Below are positions 1 to 9,147 of a stretch of DNA of 64,000 nt, one piece after another. The DNA lies in NCBI GenBank assembly GCA_963663525.2, contig CAXXHC010000001.1, positions 868,001 through 932,000 on the forward strand, given 5' to 3'. The stretch's first letter is position 1. Every line of letters begins with the position of its first letter. The position numbers and the translations under genes were made by a program. A model generated the notes under the pieces. That model made no database searches. It saw nothing but the letters and a program-made list of their open reading frames with translations, and was not told the DNA's origin. The stretch comes from G963663525 sp963663525 (GTDB lineage Bacteria > Myxococcota_A > SURF-8 > G963663525).

Positions 1-1
1 A

Positions 2-1915
2 CTGAGGAACGCACTTTTCGAGCAGGAAGCCATTTTCGAAAGCAGCATGGTCGGCATCATGGTGTTGCACAATCGCATCATGACCAAGGTCAACCGGCGC
101 ATGGCCGGTATGTTGGGGTATACACCGGAGGAGCTGGAAAACATCAGTCCGGAACCGATCCATGTTTCCTATCAACATTTCGTGCGTTTCGGAGAGTCGT
201 ACTATTGGCGGCTCGCCGAGCGGGAACTCGTGCAGATTGAATATCCCCTGCGTCATAAAAACGGCAAAACGATCTGGTGCATGTTTAGCGGCAAGGCCAT
301 CGCTCCGCCTGATCTAGGCAAAGGCGCGGTTTGGGTCGTCGACGACATTACAGAGCGCAAGCGAATGCGCGACGAACTCGTAAAGAAGAATCTTGCCGCC
401 AATCAAGCCGAAATCCTGGCTGAATTGGGATATTTCGAGAGAAACTGGCAAAGCGGGGATGGATTCTGGTCCGAAGGGTTCTGTCGCCTGCTCGGGCTCG
501 ACGAGGGAGATGTACGAAGCCACGATGATTTCATGACTTTCGTGCACGAAGAAGACCGGTCGCGCGTGGCGGAACATATCCGCAACAGCTTGGAGCACCA
601 TACTCCGATGGACGTTCAGTTCCGCCTCGTGACCAAACATGGGAAAGTGATCGATATCCACGGCATCGGCGCGACGGAGTATGACGAAAAAGGGAGGCCT
701 TTCAAAACCCATGGAACGTTCCAAAACGTCACGAAACGCAAAGAAGCGGAAAAAAAACGTCAAAAACTGGAAGAACAACTCCGACAGTCCCAAAAAATGG
801 AGTCCATCGGTCGTCTGGCCGGGGGTGTCGCTCACGATTTCAACAACCTGCTCACCGGTATTTCGGGCAATATTTCCCTTGTCCTGATGGATCTCGACCC
901 CCTCGATCCCCTGGTGGAGATGCTGGAAGAAATCGACCATGCATCGCAAAGCGCCGCAGACCTGACCCGCCAGCTTCTGGCGTTTTCCCGCAAACAGATC
1001 ATCAAACTTCAGCCTCTGGATCTCAATCTCCATATCGAGTCCATGCACAGGATGCTCGTACGGCTGATCGGCGAGCACATCGAATTGCAAACGGTTCCAT
1101 TCCCTTCATTGGGTACCGTCAAGGCCGATCCGGGACAGGTGGAACAGATTCTGATCAACCTGGCGGTCAACGCCCGAGACGCCATGTCCCATGGTGGCAA
1201 ACTGCTGCTGGAGACCGCCAATGTCACGCTGGATGAGAAATACTGCGCCATGCATCCCGACGTGGAGCCGGGGGACTATGTAATGGTCGCCGTTTCGGAT
1301 ACCGGGGAGGGAATGGACAAAGACACCCTTTCGAAGGTGTTCGATCCGTTTTTCACGACGAAAAAGGAAAGTGAGGGAACAGGCCTCGGATTGGCCACCG
1401 TTTACGGAATCGTCAAGCAACATAAGGGGAACATTGAGGTTTATTCGGAACCGGGACATGGTACGACATTCAAAGTCTACTTGCCACGTGTCCAGGAAAG
1501 CGCGGAAGCCGTTGTACGCAAGACATTGGTGGACAATCTTCCCACGGGAAACGAAACCGTGCTTGTGGTCGAAGATGAGCCGATGGTGCGAAAAATCGCC
1601 GTGAAAATCCTTTCTCGCCAAGGATATACGGTTCTCGAAGCGGATTCGGGAGGCGAAGCGCTGGCGTTGGTGGACGACCAATCTCCCTCGATCGATCTCC
1701 TGATGACGGATATCGTGATGCCGAACATGAACGGTCGTGTGTTGTCCGAAAAACTTCGCGAACGATACAAGAATCTAAAAATCCTGTTTACCTCTGGATA
1801 TACGGAAAACGTGATCGCTCACCACGGAGTGCTCGAAAAAGGACTGCACTTCATCGGCAAGCCGTATTCACCATTGACGCTGGCGAAAAAGGTACGGAAG
1901 GTACTCGACGAATAA
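2..1915 (+). CDS. Hybrid histidine kinase, PAS-PAS-HisKA-HATPase-REC (5' truncated by window)
   Basis: The reading frame is open from base 2, and the residues before the first ATG (base 47) already look like the start of a PAS domain, so the gene begins outside the window. Two PAS/PAC units occupy roughly bases 2-750. The phosphoacceptor motif GGVAHDFNN has its His codon at 833-835. The ATPase domain shows the N box (NLAVNARDAM), DTGEGM, FDPFFTTK and GTGLGLA. A C-terminal receiver domain carries the acceptor Asp in LLMTDIVMP (codon 1709-1711). By family, it senses a cytosolic or membrane signal, autophosphorylates and passes phosphate to its own receiver. No output domain or partner regulator lies beside it. 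It converges on the downstream minus-strand operon with a 41-base gap. Confidence 0.93.
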   Translation: MRNALFEQEAIFESSMVGIMVLHNRIMTKVNRRMAGMLGYTPEELENISPEPIHVSYQHFVRFGESYYWRLAERELVQIEYPLRHKNGKTIWCMFSGKAIAPPDLGKGAVWVVDDITERKRMRDELVKKNLAANQAEILAELGYFERNWQSGDGFWSEGFCRLLGLDEGDVRSHDDFMTFVHEEDRSRVAEHIRNSLEHHTPMDVQFRLVTKHGKVIDIHGIGATEYDEKGRPFKTHGTFQNVTKRKEAEKKRQKLEEQLRQSQKMESIGRLAGGVAHDFNNLLTGISGNISLVLMDLDPLDPLVEMLEEIDHASQSAADLTRQLLAFSRKQIIKLQPLDLNLHIESMHRMLVRLIGEHIELQTVPFPSLGTVKADPGQVEQILINLAVNARDAMSHGGKLLLETANVTLDEKYCAMHPDVEPGDYVMVAVSDTGEGMDKDTLSKVFDPFFTTKKESEGTGLGLATVYGIVKQHKGNIEVYSEPGHGTTFKVYLPRVQESAEAVVRKTLVDNLPTGNETVLVVEDEPMVRKIAVKILSRQGYTVLEADSGGEALALVDDQSPSIDLLMTDIVMPNMNGRVLSEKLRERYKNLKILFTSGYTENVIAHHGVLEKGLHFIGKPYSPLTLAKKVRKVLDE

Positions 1916-1956
1916 AACCTGAATGAAAACACTTCGTTTCGCCCGAATTCCGGGAA

Positions 1957-2697
1957 TCAGCCTTTCGCCACGATCGCCACTCCCGCAAACAGCAATACGA
2001 TGTATACCGCCTTGCGGAAGTTGCGTTCGGGCAGGCGGTCGTGAATCATTTCGCCGGCTACGATGCCGACAAGCAACGCGGGAAGCAGTTCCATGCTCAT
2101 CAGAGACGTTTCCCGGTCGATCAGACCCGTGGCCAAATGCCCGACGAACAACACGACGTTGAGAATCAACCACACCGCAGCCAAGGTGCTGCGGAATTCC
2201 CCTTTGGTGGGAAGCGTGCGACTGGCCCAGTAAGCGATCAACGGCCCGCCAGACACCCATAACCCCTGCGCCACACCTCCGCCGATCAGCCACAAAGGCG
2301 ACGCTTTTTCAGAGGGTAATTCCTCCGAGTTTCTTGAATTTACATGCATTTTCCACAGCTCGAATCCCGCCAGAAACAGCACGAACCCGCCGAAAAGGGG
2401 CTTCATCCATTCGGCGTTGGCGTGGGAAAACAGCCAGATGCCCAGCGGCATACCGAGCATGGACAACGGCAGAATCTGGCCGAACAGGCGGCGCATATCG
2501 ATGCCATGGCGATAGCGACCGGCAAGATACAGGCAGAGCACGAGATTCAGCGGCACGATGACCGGCACCAGCAGCGAGAGGGGAAACAGCAACAGTCCAA
2601 AGGTCAGGGAAAGGATCGCGCTGCCGAATCCCACCGCCGTGCCGACCATGTACCCGGCTGTAATCACTAGGAAAAGAAAAATCCGTTCCCATTCCAT
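1957..2697 (-). CDS. TauE/SafE-family membrane exporter
   Basis: A 246-residue protein with about seven or eight hydrophobic helices and the two-halved layout of the TauE/SafE family, including the glycine-rich GTAVGFGSAILSL stretch in the first half and GGGVAQGLWVSGGPL in the second. Characterised relatives export sulfite, sulfoacetate or related organosulfur anions, but many family members have no known substrate. It is the last gene of the minus-strand operon that starts with the TetR gene, 15 bases after the transporter gene before it. Its place in an operon with a glycyl radical enzyme invites the idea of sulfite export after C-S cleavage. That is inference only. Confidence 0.85.
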   Translation of the reverse strand: MEWERIFLFLVITAGYMVGTAVGFGSAILSLTFGLLLFPLSLLVPVIVPLNLVLCLYLAGRYRHGIDMRRLFGQILPLSMLGMPLGIWLFSHANAEWMKPLFGGFVLFLAGFELWKMHVNSRNSEELPSEKASPLWLIGGGVAQGLWVSGGPLIAYWASRTLPTKGEFRSTLAAVWLILNVVLFVGHLATGLIDRETSLMSMELLPALLVGIVAGEMIHDRLPERNFRKAVYIVLLFAGVAIVAKG

Positions 2698-2712
2698 CGA
2701 CGTTCCGTTCCT

Positions 2713-3555
2713 TTATCCCGATACCCGCGCTGCCGCACCCCGCGACAGCAGCAGTACGCCTGCAATGATGACCAGCATCAGCACCACTTGAACGACGGCA
2801 GGATAAAGGTCGTACACGGTGACTTCAAGAAAAAGCGGGGTGAGAATCGTGGCGGAATTCACGGCGGATACCACCTCGATGGCTCGGCTTTTGAGAAATC
2901 CGAACTGCGTGACCACGGTAGCGCTTGCGGCGAAAACCAGTGCGATGTAGGGAAAAGGATTGGACAACTGCCCCACGAAGTCGCCTTTCGCTTCCACAAG
3001 GGCGATGTCCGCCAAAAACAACGCAAGGCCAATTCCGATTCCGGCGGTGGCGCCATAGGCCAAACCGTGCCATTTCGTCCAAAATCGAGACAAAAAGCAC
3101 CCAAGCGCACCACAGGCAATCAGTGCGAACACTGCCGCAACCAGACGCCAGGTGGTAAACGTCCGTAGCGAATCGCTTCGATCGCCGCCCAAATAGGCAA
3201 GCAGCGAAGTCCCCACGACCACCAGGGCGATGCCCGCGAAGTCGCCGCGCCCGAAGCGCTCCCCGATGACGTAGACCGCGTACAATCCCAGGCCGATCAG
3301 CCCCACCCCGGTCATCGCCGATACCGCAGACGGAGATTGCGAAAGTTTGAGCCCCAGCGAGAAAGGTACGGTGGCGCTGGCCGTCATGCACAATCCCAAC
3401 ACCCACAGGATAAAATCCCGTCGATACGGGGGTTTCAGGATCTCTCGCCAGTGCGTGAATACGCGGACGAACTGTTTCTGTACGCCCTTGCCGACGTTCA
3501 TCAACAGTGCCGCGAGCATACCCAGCAGCAGTCCGGGAATGAAAAGGTCGTTCAT
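2713..3555 (-). CDS. DMT-superfamily (NIPA/EamA-like) membrane transporter
   Basis: A 280-residue protein with nine or ten predicted transmembrane helices. The N-terminal segment (LLGMLAALLMNVGKGVQKQ) and the helix arrangement resemble the NIPA/EamA branch of the drug/metabolite transporter superfamily. The substrate cannot be read from sequence: NIPA members are linked to Mg2+, EamA members to small metabolites. It starts 29 bases after the acyl-CoA dehydrogenase stop and ends 15 bases before the TauE-like gene, so the operon closes with two different membrane proteins, presumably for uptake of a substrate and release of a product. Confidence 0.75.
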   Translation of the reverse strand: MNDLFIPGLLLGMLAALLMNVGKGVQKQFVRVFTHWREILKPPYRRDFILWVLGLCMTASATVPFSLGLKLSQSPSAVSAMTGVGLIGLGLYAVYVIGERFGRGDFAGIALVVVGTSLLAYLGGDRSDSLRTFTTWRLVAAVFALIACGALGCFLSRFWTKWHGLAYGATAGIGIGLALFLADIALVEAKGDFVGQLSNPFPYIALVFAASATVVTQFGFLKSRAIEVVSAVNSATILTPLFLEVTVYDLYPAVVQVVLMLVIIAGVLLLSRGAAARVSG

Positions 3556-3584
3556 CGTGCGCCTTGTAAGTAAAGCCTATGAAA

Positions 3585-4790
3585 TCACATCATTTTTGCC
3601 GCTTCGAGCATCAACGTGTCGTTCGTGCCGTCCATGATGGTCAGCAGGGGCGCATCGCGGGCGTACTTCTCCAGCTTGTAGTCTTTGGCGATGCCATAGC
3701 CGCCCAAAACCTGAACCATTTCCATGGTGTGATGCACGGCCAGATTTGTGGTGTAGACCTTGCCCGTCACGCTGGTCAGCAAATCGCCGGGGAAGGCGTT
3801 TTCGCAATGCCAGCTTCCTTTCCACAACAGCGTCCGCGCCGACTCGAAGGCCGCCCGGCAGTCGAACAGCTTTTTGGTGACGAGTTGATGCTCGACGATG
3901 GGCTTGCCCCATTGCACGCGCTCCTTGGCGTAGGCCAGGGCTTCTTCATAGGCGGCACGCATCAGTCCCACGGCGAGATAGCCGGTTCCCAGGTTGCCCA
4001 CCGTCATGATGGAGCGATGCAGGAAGGGATAGGCGTCGCCGGGTGGAAAGAGCAGGTGATCTTCGGGAATCTCCACGTCGTCGAAATACACCGGGGCCTG
4101 GTTCAAGGTCCGCAGTCCCATGCGGTCTTCGGCTTTCCCCCGCGTGACGCCTTTCGCGTCACCTGGAACGATGAACGCGCCCGATCCCAACAACCCCCGT
4201 GACGGTTCGACGCAGGCGAAAACGATGTAATTTTCGGCAATTCCGCCGTTGCTGATGAAGTTCGACTTCACCCCGTTCAAAACCCAGCGATCCTCTTTTT
4301 TAACTGCCGTGGTCCGGTGTCGCACGCTGGGATCGAAGTAGTTCTTGCCGTCCGAACCCACGTTGGGTTCGCTGCTGCCCCAGGCCGTGATCGCGCGCCC
4401 GGTTTCATCCTCGCAGTACGGCTTCACGTAGCGCTCGACGAGGGGTTTGTTGTCGGAAGCCAGAAACGCCACCAGCGCAGGCACCACCGAGGACGCCATC
4501 AGCGAGGCGGTGAAGCCGACGCCGTACCGGGACAGTTCTTCCCATACGAGGGCCGTAGTCGTTGCACCCAGTCCCAACCCGCCGAATTCCTCTTTGATTC
4601 CCATTTTATGGAAGCCCAGGGAGAACGCCTGCGCCATGGCGTTTTGGAAGGTTTCGGTTTCGAAAACCGCCTGCGCATCGGACATTTTGTCCAGTTCGAT
4701 TTCCGCCGGTTCCAGCACCTTTTTGCCGAAATCGCGTGCCGTCTGCACGAATTGTTCTTGAATGTCGCTGAGTTTGAAATCGATCATCAT
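3585..4790 (-). CDS. Acyl-CoA dehydrogenase family flavoprotein, Asp at the usual catalytic Glu position
   Basis: A 401-residue protein of normal acyl-CoA dehydrogenase length. The N-terminal helical domain, the middle beta domain with the FAD-contacting AWGSSEPNVGSD region, and the C-terminal helical domain (QVLGGYGIAKDY, RDAPLLTIMDGTND) are all present. The family oxidises acyl-CoA to 2-enoyl-CoA using FAD and electron-transfer flavoprotein. In short- and medium-chain enzymes the base is the Glu of the EGT motif. Here that residue is Asp387 (MDGT). Asp bases are known in some alicyclic acyl-CoA dehydrogenases, so the change may mark an unusual substrate. The ATG overlaps the stop of the preceding gene by 4 bases, which implies translational coupling. 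No ETF genes are visible. Confidence 0.9.
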   Translation of the reverse strand: MMIDFKLSDIQEQFVQTARDFGKKVLEPAEIELDKMSDAQAVFETETFQNAMAQAFSLGFHKMGIKEEFGGLGLGATTTALVWEELSRYGVGFTASLMASSVVPALVAFLASDNKPLVERYVKPYCEDETGRAITAWGSSEPNVGSDGKNYFDPSVRHRTTAVKKEDRWVLNGVKSNFISNGGIAENYIVFACVEPSRGLLGSGAFIVPGDAKGVTRGKAEDRMGLRTLNQAPVYFDDVEIPEDHLLFPPGDAYPFLHRSIMTVGNLGTGYLAVGLMRAAYEEALAYAKERVQWGKPIVEHQLVTKKLFDCRAAFESARTLLWKGSWHCENAFPGDLLTSVTGKVYTTNLAVHHTMEMVQVLGGYGIAKDYKLEKYARDAPLLTIMDGTNDTLMLEAAKMM

Positions 4791-5560
4791 TCCCCCCGTT
4801 TTCCGGCAAAGAAATCGGTCATTTTGAAGTAGTGCGGCAAAAAGGCTTCGCCATCCACTTCTTGCAGAATCTTTCCGGGAAGCATGGTGTTGTGGCTGAC
4901 GATGTGGAAGGCCAGCATCACGTTCAGGCCGTCGAGTTCGTGCCAGGGATCGGTCTCGGATTCCTGGAAAGTAACGCTCGCCGTACCGACCTCGCAGTTT
5001 ACGAGATCGAGTTCCGTTTTCTGCGCGGCGAGATACACGGGGCCATCGAAGCCCGGCGTGAGATCGATGCGCGGCATACCCTTGAATAGGTACGTAGGTC
5101 CGGTGGGAGGTAGTTGCGGCAGGGTAGCATTCAGTTCACCCTTGATTTCCACGAAACGCACGCCGTTGCGTTCTACCCAACCGTGCAGGATGTTGCCTTC
5201 TTTTTCGTAGTGGATCGAGGCCAATTTCTTGGGAAACCCGAAGATATCCCGACCGTTGTAGTTGCGCGCCTCGTTGTCGATGGGCATCGAAAGGCAGTAC
5301 GCACCGGGTTCACCCTGGTACTTGCAGCGCACGAAAAGCGCCGCTTCGTGGTAGCCCGGCCCCAGGTTGGTTTCGGGGTATTCGGCGATGAAGATCAACC
5401 CGCCGGGCATGTCGGCCTGTTCCAGCGGTGGCGGCAGCAGTGGCGCGGTTTTTTCGGCGGATGAGGAGAACATCACGCCCATCATCTTGGCGTTTTCGAA
5501 GCGCCTCACGCCCAGTGCATAGTAACGGTCCAGTTCTTCCGGGGTTTTTACGAATCCCAT
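4787..5560 (-). CDS. Acetoacetate decarboxylase-like protein
   Basis: A 257-residue protein of the acetoacetate decarboxylase (ADC) fold. The family signature GRDIFGFPKKLA is present. Lys111 is the expected Schiff-base lysine, Lys112 the neighbour that lowers its pKa, and Glu72 (PGYHEAA) matches the conserved acid. True ADC decarboxylates beta-keto acids; other family members use the same lysine for aldol or hydrolytic chemistry, so the reaction is not settled. Its stop overlaps the acyl-CoA dehydrogenase start (4787-4790), and it follows the dehydrogenase/reductase gene by 30 bases. The pairing suggests it acts on a keto acid formed by its neighbour. Confidence 0.86.
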   Translation of the reverse strand: MGFVKTPEELDRYYALGVRRFENAKMMGVMFSSSAEKTAPLLPPPLEQADMPGGLIFIAEYPETNLGPGYHEAALFVRCKYQGEPGAYCLSMPIDNEARNYNGRDIFGFPKKLASIHYEKEGNILHGWVERNGVRFVEIKGELNATLPQLPPTGPTYLFKGMPRIDLTPGFDGPVYLAAQKTELDLVNCEVGTASVTFQESETDPWHELDGLNVMLAFHIVSHNTMLPGKILQEVDGEAFLPHYFKMTDFFAGKRGE

Positions 5561-5590
5561 GGTTTCCTCCAGTCTATGAATCCAATGCGA

Positions 5591-6436
5591 TCAGGAAAAT
5601 TTCTTGTAAAGTCCCAATTGAGACGACTGCGCCTTCAGAATCGCCCCCTCGACGAGCGCCGGAGACATACGATAGGCCAGCCAACCGGCTACGCCCGACG
5701 CGGTGAAGATCGTGCGACGCTTGCGTTTTTCGATCATGTCCAGAATTTTCTCGGCAGCATGGGCCTGCGTGTGGTGGGCCGGACGATCGGGCGGCACCAG
5801 CGAACCGTCGGCGGCAAGGATGCGTTTTTCCGGATCGTGTTCGGTAAATCCAAGGTGCGCCACGCCGAAATGCACGCCTTCGTCCAGCATTTCCAGTCTC
5901 AACGACTCGCACAACCCCGTCAGTGCTCCCTTGCTCGCGCAATAGGTGGAGGCTCCCGGCAAGCCGAACAGCCCCGCAATGCTGGAAACGAATACCACGC
6001 TGCCTTTCGTCTGCCGAAGGTCGTCGATGGCGGCGCGGGTCGGGTAAATGCAGCCCATCAAATTGGTCTGGATCGTCTGTTCGCAGACTTCCGGGGACAA
6101 TTCGTAGAATTTGCCCCGCATCGAAACCCCCGCGTTGTTGACGAGGATCGCCACCGGCCCGAAGTTTTGTTGTGCGATTTCGACCATTTTTCGGGCATCT
6201 TCCCATTTGCCGACGTCTCCGACGATCGCCTCGACCTCGCTTCCTTCGTCACGCAGTTTTTGCAACGAATCCATCAGGCGCTTTTCGCCCCTCGCGCTCA
6301 TCACCACGCGTGCGCCGCGCTTTGCGAGCGCCCGCGCCACCGCCAATCCGACGCCTCGGCTGGCACCTGTGACCAGCGCCGTTTTTCCCGCGAATCCTCC
6401 CTGCCCGATGGACGCGTTTTCGTTGCCGTTCGCCAT
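5591..6436 (-). CDS. Short-chain dehydrogenase/reductase (SDR)
   Basis: A 281-residue classical SDR. It has the dinucleotide motif TGASRGVG (residues 23-30), NNAG (100-103), catalytic Ser151/152, and the Tyr165-Lys169 pair in YCASK. I chose the ATG at 6436 over an in-frame ATG at 6517 because the Rossmann fold begins soon after it and a GGAG element lies just upstream; the longer version adds a basic, unstructured leader. The C-terminal 50 residues are hydrophobic and basic and may lie against the membrane, as in many lipid-acting SDRs. It sits 87 bases after the glycyl radical enzyme stop. It probably interconverts a hydroxyl and a keto group of the pathway intermediate. Confidence 0.9.
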   Translation of the reverse strand: MANGNENASIGQGGFAGKTALVTGASRGVGLAVARALAKRGARVVMSARGEKRLMDSLQKLRDEGSEVEAIVGDVGKWEDARKMVEIAQQNFGPVAILVNNAGVSMRGKFYELSPEVCEQTIQTNLMGCIYPTRAAIDDLRQTKGSVVFVSSIAGLFGLPGASTYCASKGALTGLCESLRLEMLDEGVHFGVAHLGFTEHDPEKRILAADGSLVPPDRPAHHTQAHAAEKILDMIEKRKRRTIFTASGVAGWLAYRMSPALVEGAILKAQSSQLGLYKKFS

Positions 6437-6523
6437 GCTCCGTTTCCTTTTTCCTTTCGTTTGTCGTCGTGGAACGAATCGTGCAGATTTCTCCACACTC
6501 ACGAAAAATCGCGTCAAATCGCG

Positions 6524-9136
6524 CTACAATGCACCATGCTCGGTGCGCGCGATGATCTCGTCCTGGATTTCTCGGCCTAAATCCACGAAATACGTGCTGT
6601 ATCCTCCCACCTTGACGATCAAGTCCCGGTGTTGCTCCGGGTGTTTCTTGGCTTCTCGCAACGTTTCCGAAGAAATACAGGTCGGTTGAAGCTGCGCCCC
6701 GCCCAGTTTGAAATAGGTGCGGATCAGCGCGGCCCATTTCTTTTGCGCCTCAATGGATTCGCCGATGGAACTGGGATGAAATTTCATATTCACGGCGCAG
6801 CCCATCACGTCCTCGAAAGGCAGCGACGCCACCGAGCGCAGGGCCGCCGTCGCACCGCAGCGCTCGACGTTGTACGGGTTGCAACTTGCTGCGTAAGGCA
6901 GCGCTGCCCGTCGGCCATCCGGTCCGGCGATGGACAGGCGACCGTCGATGGTGTGGGTAATCATGCTGATGATGTAGACCACGAACGGCCCGTCGCGCGT
7001 GGTGCGGTGCTCGTAAGTCAACTCGAACAGCCGCTTGCAGATTTCGGCGGCAAGATCGTCCGCTCCTTCGCGGCCATTGCCCCACTTTTCGGGAATTTCC
7101 TCGATTCGTCGAGCCAGATCCTCGTAACCCACGAAAGAACGATTCACCGCTTCCAAAAGTTGTTTCATCGTGCAGACGCGCTTTTCGTAGACCAATTCCC
7201 GGATCGCGGCGAGCGAATCCACGAGGTTGGCTACGGAGTTTATCATCGAAATTCCGGCGAGGTCGTAGGTGGCTCCACCCTGGGTCACGTCTTTGCGCGA
7301 GTCCATACAGCCATCCATAAACGCCGAAATCAGCGGTGCCGGAAGGTGCCGGGCGAAGAGGTCGTCGCGCAGGTTGGAGGCGCGCACGATTTTGTCGATA
7401 AAGTACCGAGCCTGCTCGGTGAGCGCATCCAGAAAGGCGTCGAAATCGGGAAAGGTGTCGGGATCGCCCGTGCGCGGCCCCTCGCCTTCGATCGTCCCGG
7501 CCAGAATCGCCGAATCGCCGTTGCGCATGGTGATGTCCAAAAGCCGCGCCAGTTGCAGGGCGTTGGCGCTCATGCTGCCCGTTTTTCCGGGGCAGATGCC
7601 CTCGACGCAACCCATGATGGCGTAGTCCCGTGCGTCTTCTTCCGAAAACCCCCGCCGTTTCATGGCGTCGATCATCGTCGCATCGTTGAACAGCGAATAG
7701 CTGGAGGTTCCCCGGCGCAAAAAATCCGCCACGTCCAACAGGAGATCGTCGGGAGTTTCATCGTGTACGCGCAACGAAACGTTGGTGATGGCCTTGGAAA
7801 GATGCGCGGCTTCGAGAAAGAGCCGGGTCAGTTCGTTGGTCGCATCGTGCCCTTCGGCATCGACACCGCCCAGCGTCACGGGCGAGGAACCGAGGAAGCG
7901 ATGGTAGAAATTGCCCAAAATGTTCGATTCGGGGCGAATGTTCTGCGACATGATTTTCAGCAGCAGTTCCTGGAGCAGGTCCAGCGCGTCGTCACGGGTG
8001 ATTGCGCCCGTGTCGAGGTCGTTGCGGTAATATTCGATCAAGTCCTGGTCCAGGCGTCCGAAGCAGTGCAAGTTCACCGGGTGGGCCATTTCCACGGCGG
8101 TTTTGATCGTCCACAGAGCCTGCACCGCCTCGCGGAAATTTTTCGCCGGGCGCAGGGGAACGTGGCGGCAGACGGTTTCCATGCGCTGCAACTCGCGCTT
8201 GCGTTCTCCTTCGGGTTCTTTTTTCGCTTCTTTACCGATTTTATCGGCAAGTCTTTGGGCGAAAACAGCCACACCTTCGAGGGCGACGAGTTGCGAGGTA
8301 AGCACGTCCTTTTCTTCGCCTTTAAGGTGCGGATTTTCCAGTGCTTTTCGCACCTCATCCATCATCCCTTCCAGGCCGATTTTCAGCGGCGTGCGAAAGT
8401 CGAGAATCACGTGCCCCTGATAGGTGGCGATGGTCGCACAGGTGGAAATCATCTGCACCTGCCGCGAGGTGTTTCCCGGCAACGCCACGGCGAATTCATG
8501 CATATCTTTGGAATACAGCCCGGAGCGGAGCGTCTCCTCCTCCAGGCGATCGACCACGGTTTTTCCTTTCCAATACGGAAGCAGGGTTTTAAGCAGTTCG
8601 TTTCGGTCCGCTTTGGCGATTTGGTAAGGATTGACGTCCCGCTCGGCCATGGTTTTCAACTCCATGTTGAGCGGTTGCGCACCCGCCTCGCGGACGAGTT
8701 TCTGATTGCGGATGAATTCGCCCAACGAGCCCTTTCCGAGCATGTAACGCAACGCCTTGGCCATCGATCCGATGCGGAAACGCAGCATCGAGGCGCGCGT
8801 CAGTTCGGCTTCGAACACCTGGTTGAACACACCTCGTTCGATGTCGATAGGCACGCCGAGGAAGTACTCGGTCCAGGTTCCGGCGATGCGCTCCTCCCGG
8901 TCAAGGTAGATCGTCGCGTTTTCGTACACGTGCTTCATGGCGCGTGCCACTTTAAGCGGCAACGCCTCGTTTTTTCCTTCCTGCGCTTGCCAACCCTGCG
9001 TGAAATAGCGGGCGCGCTCCACCGAAATCATCGCATCGCCGGATTGGTAGCGCCGCTTCATGGAACGGATGCGCTCCTGGCGGGAATCGTCCGTAATCCT
9101 TTGGATTCCAACGTCTTTTCCGGCGAGCGTGTTCAT
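6524..9136 (-). CDS. Glycyl radical enzyme, PFL/dehydratase-like, substrate unknown
   Basis: An 870-residue protein covering the whole glycyl radical enzyme (GRE) fold. The thiyl-radical loop reads YAIMGCVEG, with Cys510 and Glu512. The C-terminal radical loop reads KVGGYST, with the glycyl residue at Gly845. Cys-x-Glu is typical of the dehydratase/lyase branch (glycerol dehydratase, choline lyase, sulfonate lyases). The residue after Glu is Gly here where many of these enzymes have Pro, and the radical loop has Lys and Gly where the family pattern is Arg and Ser/Ala/Cys. Such enzymes need a radical SAM activase and are oxygen-sensitive; no activase gene is in the window. It starts 11 bases after the TetR gene, which points to regulation by that protein. 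Confidence 0.93.
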   Translation of the reverse strand: MNTLAGKDVGIQRITDDSRQERIRSMKRRYQSGDAMISVERARYFTQGWQAQEGKNEALPLKVARAMKHVYENATIYLDREERIAGTWTEYFLGVPIDIERGVFNQVFEAELTRASMLRFRIGSMAKALRYMLGKGSLGEFIRNQKLVREAGAQPLNMELKTMAERDVNPYQIAKADRNELLKTLLPYWKGKTVVDRLEEETLRSGLYSKDMHEFAVALPGNTSRQVQMISTCATIATYQGHVILDFRTPLKIGLEGMMDEVRKALENPHLKGEEKDVLTSQLVALEGVAVFAQRLADKIGKEAKKEPEGERKRELQRMETVCRHVPLRPAKNFREAVQALWTIKTAVEMAHPVNLHCFGRLDQDLIEYYRNDLDTGAITRDDALDLLQELLLKIMSQNIRPESNILGNFYHRFLGSSPVTLGGVDAEGHDATNELTRLFLEAAHLSKAITNVSLRVHDETPDDLLLDVADFLRRGTSSYSLFNDATMIDAMKRRGFSEEDARDYAIMGCVEGICPGKTGSMSANALQLARLLDITMRNGDSAILAGTIEGEGPRTGDPDTFPDFDAFLDALTEQARYFIDKIVRASNLRDDLFARHLPAPLISAFMDGCMDSRKDVTQGGATYDLAGISMINSVANLVDSLAAIRELVYEKRVCTMKQLLEAVNRSFVGYEDLARRIEEIPEKWGNGREGADDLAAEICKRLFELTYEHRTTRDGPFVVYIISMITHTIDGRLSIAGPDGRRAALPYAASCNPYNVERCGATAALRSVASLPFEDVMGCAVNMKFHPSSIGESIEAQKKWAALIRTYFKLGGAQLQPTCISSETLREAKKHPEQHRDLIVKVGGYSTYFVDLGREIQDEIIARTEHGAL

Positions 9137-9147
9137 GATTTATCCTT

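Noticed and set aside
6524..9136. Assignment of the first glycyl radical enzyme as pyruvate formate-lyase or as benzylsuccinate synthase
   Set aside because: It lacks the Cys-Cys pair of pyruvate formate-lyase, and it has the Cys-x-Glu of eliminases; no bss-type small subunits adjoin.
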